Shown piece by piece: positions 63,553 to 64,000 of a stretch of DNA of 64,000 bases. Under the pieces are notes generated by a model. That model was not told the origin of the DNA and searched no databases. It saw nothing but the letters and a program-made list of their open reading frames with translations. The first letter of the stretch is position 1. Each line of letters starts with the position of its first letter. Origin of the DNA: Terriglobus albidus (GTDB lineage: Bacteria > Acidobacteriota > Terriglobia > Terriglobales > Acidobacteriaceae); NCBI RefSeq assembly GCF_025685425.1, contig NZ_JAGTAS010000058.1:124001-188000 (forward strand), in the 5' to 3' direction. A program made the position numbers and the translations under genes.

Positions 63553-63924
63553 TTAGGCGGCAGCACTGCCGAACGTCTTCGTCTCGAAGCGAGCCGCTGC
63601 CTGTTCCAGGAAGTGAAACAGGCTTGTGAAATCTTCCGAATAGATCGCGCCAAGCGCGGTTGCACTCAATTTATCAGTCAGACACACGATCGGCACACCG
63701 GCTCTTGCCAGAGCGCTGCCCATCAAAATCTGACGGGCGGGCGGCACTGTATGGCAAAGAATCGCGGTTCCATACCCGGGATACAAGGCTTCGTCCAGCC
63801 AAACGGAGCTCGGCAACGAAAGCACGTTATAACCGGCACGCATCAGAACCTCTGCCCTGTTATGCAGAAGGCCGGCATCGTCGCCAATCGACAGGACCAG
63901 AAAATCGTTATGTGTAGACTGCAT
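63553..63924 (-). CDS. Small receiver-like protein of unknown function
   Basis: A 123-aa protein. The start FLVLSIGDDAGLLHNRAEVL and the next strand GYNVLSLPS resemble a CheY-like receiver fold, and AILCHTVPPARQILMGSALA fills the strand where the phosphoacceptor Asp should be. That Asp is replaced, so it is at best a pseudo-receiver. Such short receiver-like proteins are frequent in Terriglobia. It lies alone at the right edge, upstream context unseen. Confidence 0.6.
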   Translation of the reverse strand: MQSTHNDFLVLSIGDDAGLLHNRAEVLMRAGYNVLSLPSSVWLDEALYPGYGTAILCHTVPPARQILMGSALARAGVPIVCLTDKLSATALGAIYSEDFTSLFHFLEQAAARFETKTFGSAAA

Positions 63925-64000
63925 CGCAACCTCGGGAGATCCGCCAGAAGGACGGAGAAGTTAAAGCAATACAGGCAGTAATAAAACAGGGCGTGCAGGA

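Noticed and set aside
1-64000. CRISPR array
   Set aside because: No regularly spaced direct repeats with unique spacers; the repeats seen are palindromic and dispersed, or an 18-bp tandem pair.

Overview
The window looks like a chromosomal segment of an acidobacterium of the class Terriglobia (Granulicella / Terriglobus / Edaphobacter type). This is inferred from protein style, not from a database search. The main pointers are a long Oar-like TonB-dependent receptor with a carboxypeptidase-regulatory domain, a membrane-anchored regulator with the acidobacterial N-terminal domain beside it, many GTG/TTG starts, moderately high GC, and a tmRNA with a short ANNNLALAA tag.

Layout. 1-4.4 kb (minus strand): the N-terminal part of a secreted alpha/beta-hydrolase (cut by the window edge), a strong hairpin, and the TonB receptor. 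4.7-5.9 kb: the divergent regulator. 6-9.3 kb: a small accessory patch (DUF2971 protein, an unknown 235-aa protein, an HNH-like zinc protein, a Cys-rich remnant) ending at tRNA-Leu(UAA). 9.4-17.3 kb: a GH125 alpha-mannosidase divergent from a plus-strand run of an FtsX/MacB-type permease, a PfkB sugar kinase, a second permease, a Ycf48-like beta-propeller and an HtrA protease. 17.3-20.5 kb: two small unknown proteins, a PCYCGC-type exported protein behind a hairpin leader with an intrinsic terminator, ssrA (tmRNA) and a diacylglycerol-kinase-like protein. 20.6-22.7 kb: a small membrane protein, a PAP2 phosphatase and an IS200-like element with an array of small hairpins. 22.8-28.8 kb: an AraC regulator divergent from a complete TolC-YtcA-HlyD-FUSC efflux operon (MdtNOP type). 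28.9-30.7 kb: a stand-alone LigD-type phosphoesterase and a PLC-like secreted protein.

From 31 kb to 63.5 kb the window is mostly surface-polysaccharide biosynthesis. It starts with asparagine synthetase plus an ArnT-like glycosyltransferase, an AT-rich acyltransferase and a methyltransferase. Locus A (37.4-48.4 kb) has a dTDP-rhamnose-4-epimerase-like enzyme, GT2 and GT4 transferases, two hexapeptide acyltransferases, a Wzx flippase, a Wzz protein, another GT4 and a Wzy polymerase. An SGNH lipoprotein follows. Locus B (50.1-62.5 kb) has the polyprenyl-phosphate sugar transferase that would start the repeat unit, a Wzc/GumC-like protein with a broken kinase P-loop, a Wza-type exporter, GT4, a second Wzx, an ATP-grasp enzyme, a second O-antigen polymerase/ligase, GT2 and a GH26-like glycosidase. 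Most genes in B are joined by 4-8 nt overlaps. So there appear to be two Wzx/Wzy-type assembly lines sharing one visible initiating transferase.

A family of ~115-bp palindromic repeats (ends TAGAGCATTTTCCCTGT / its complement) recurs at least seven times across the window. It nearly always abuts the 3' end of a gene, usually so that the element's first three bases are that gene's TAG stop codon.
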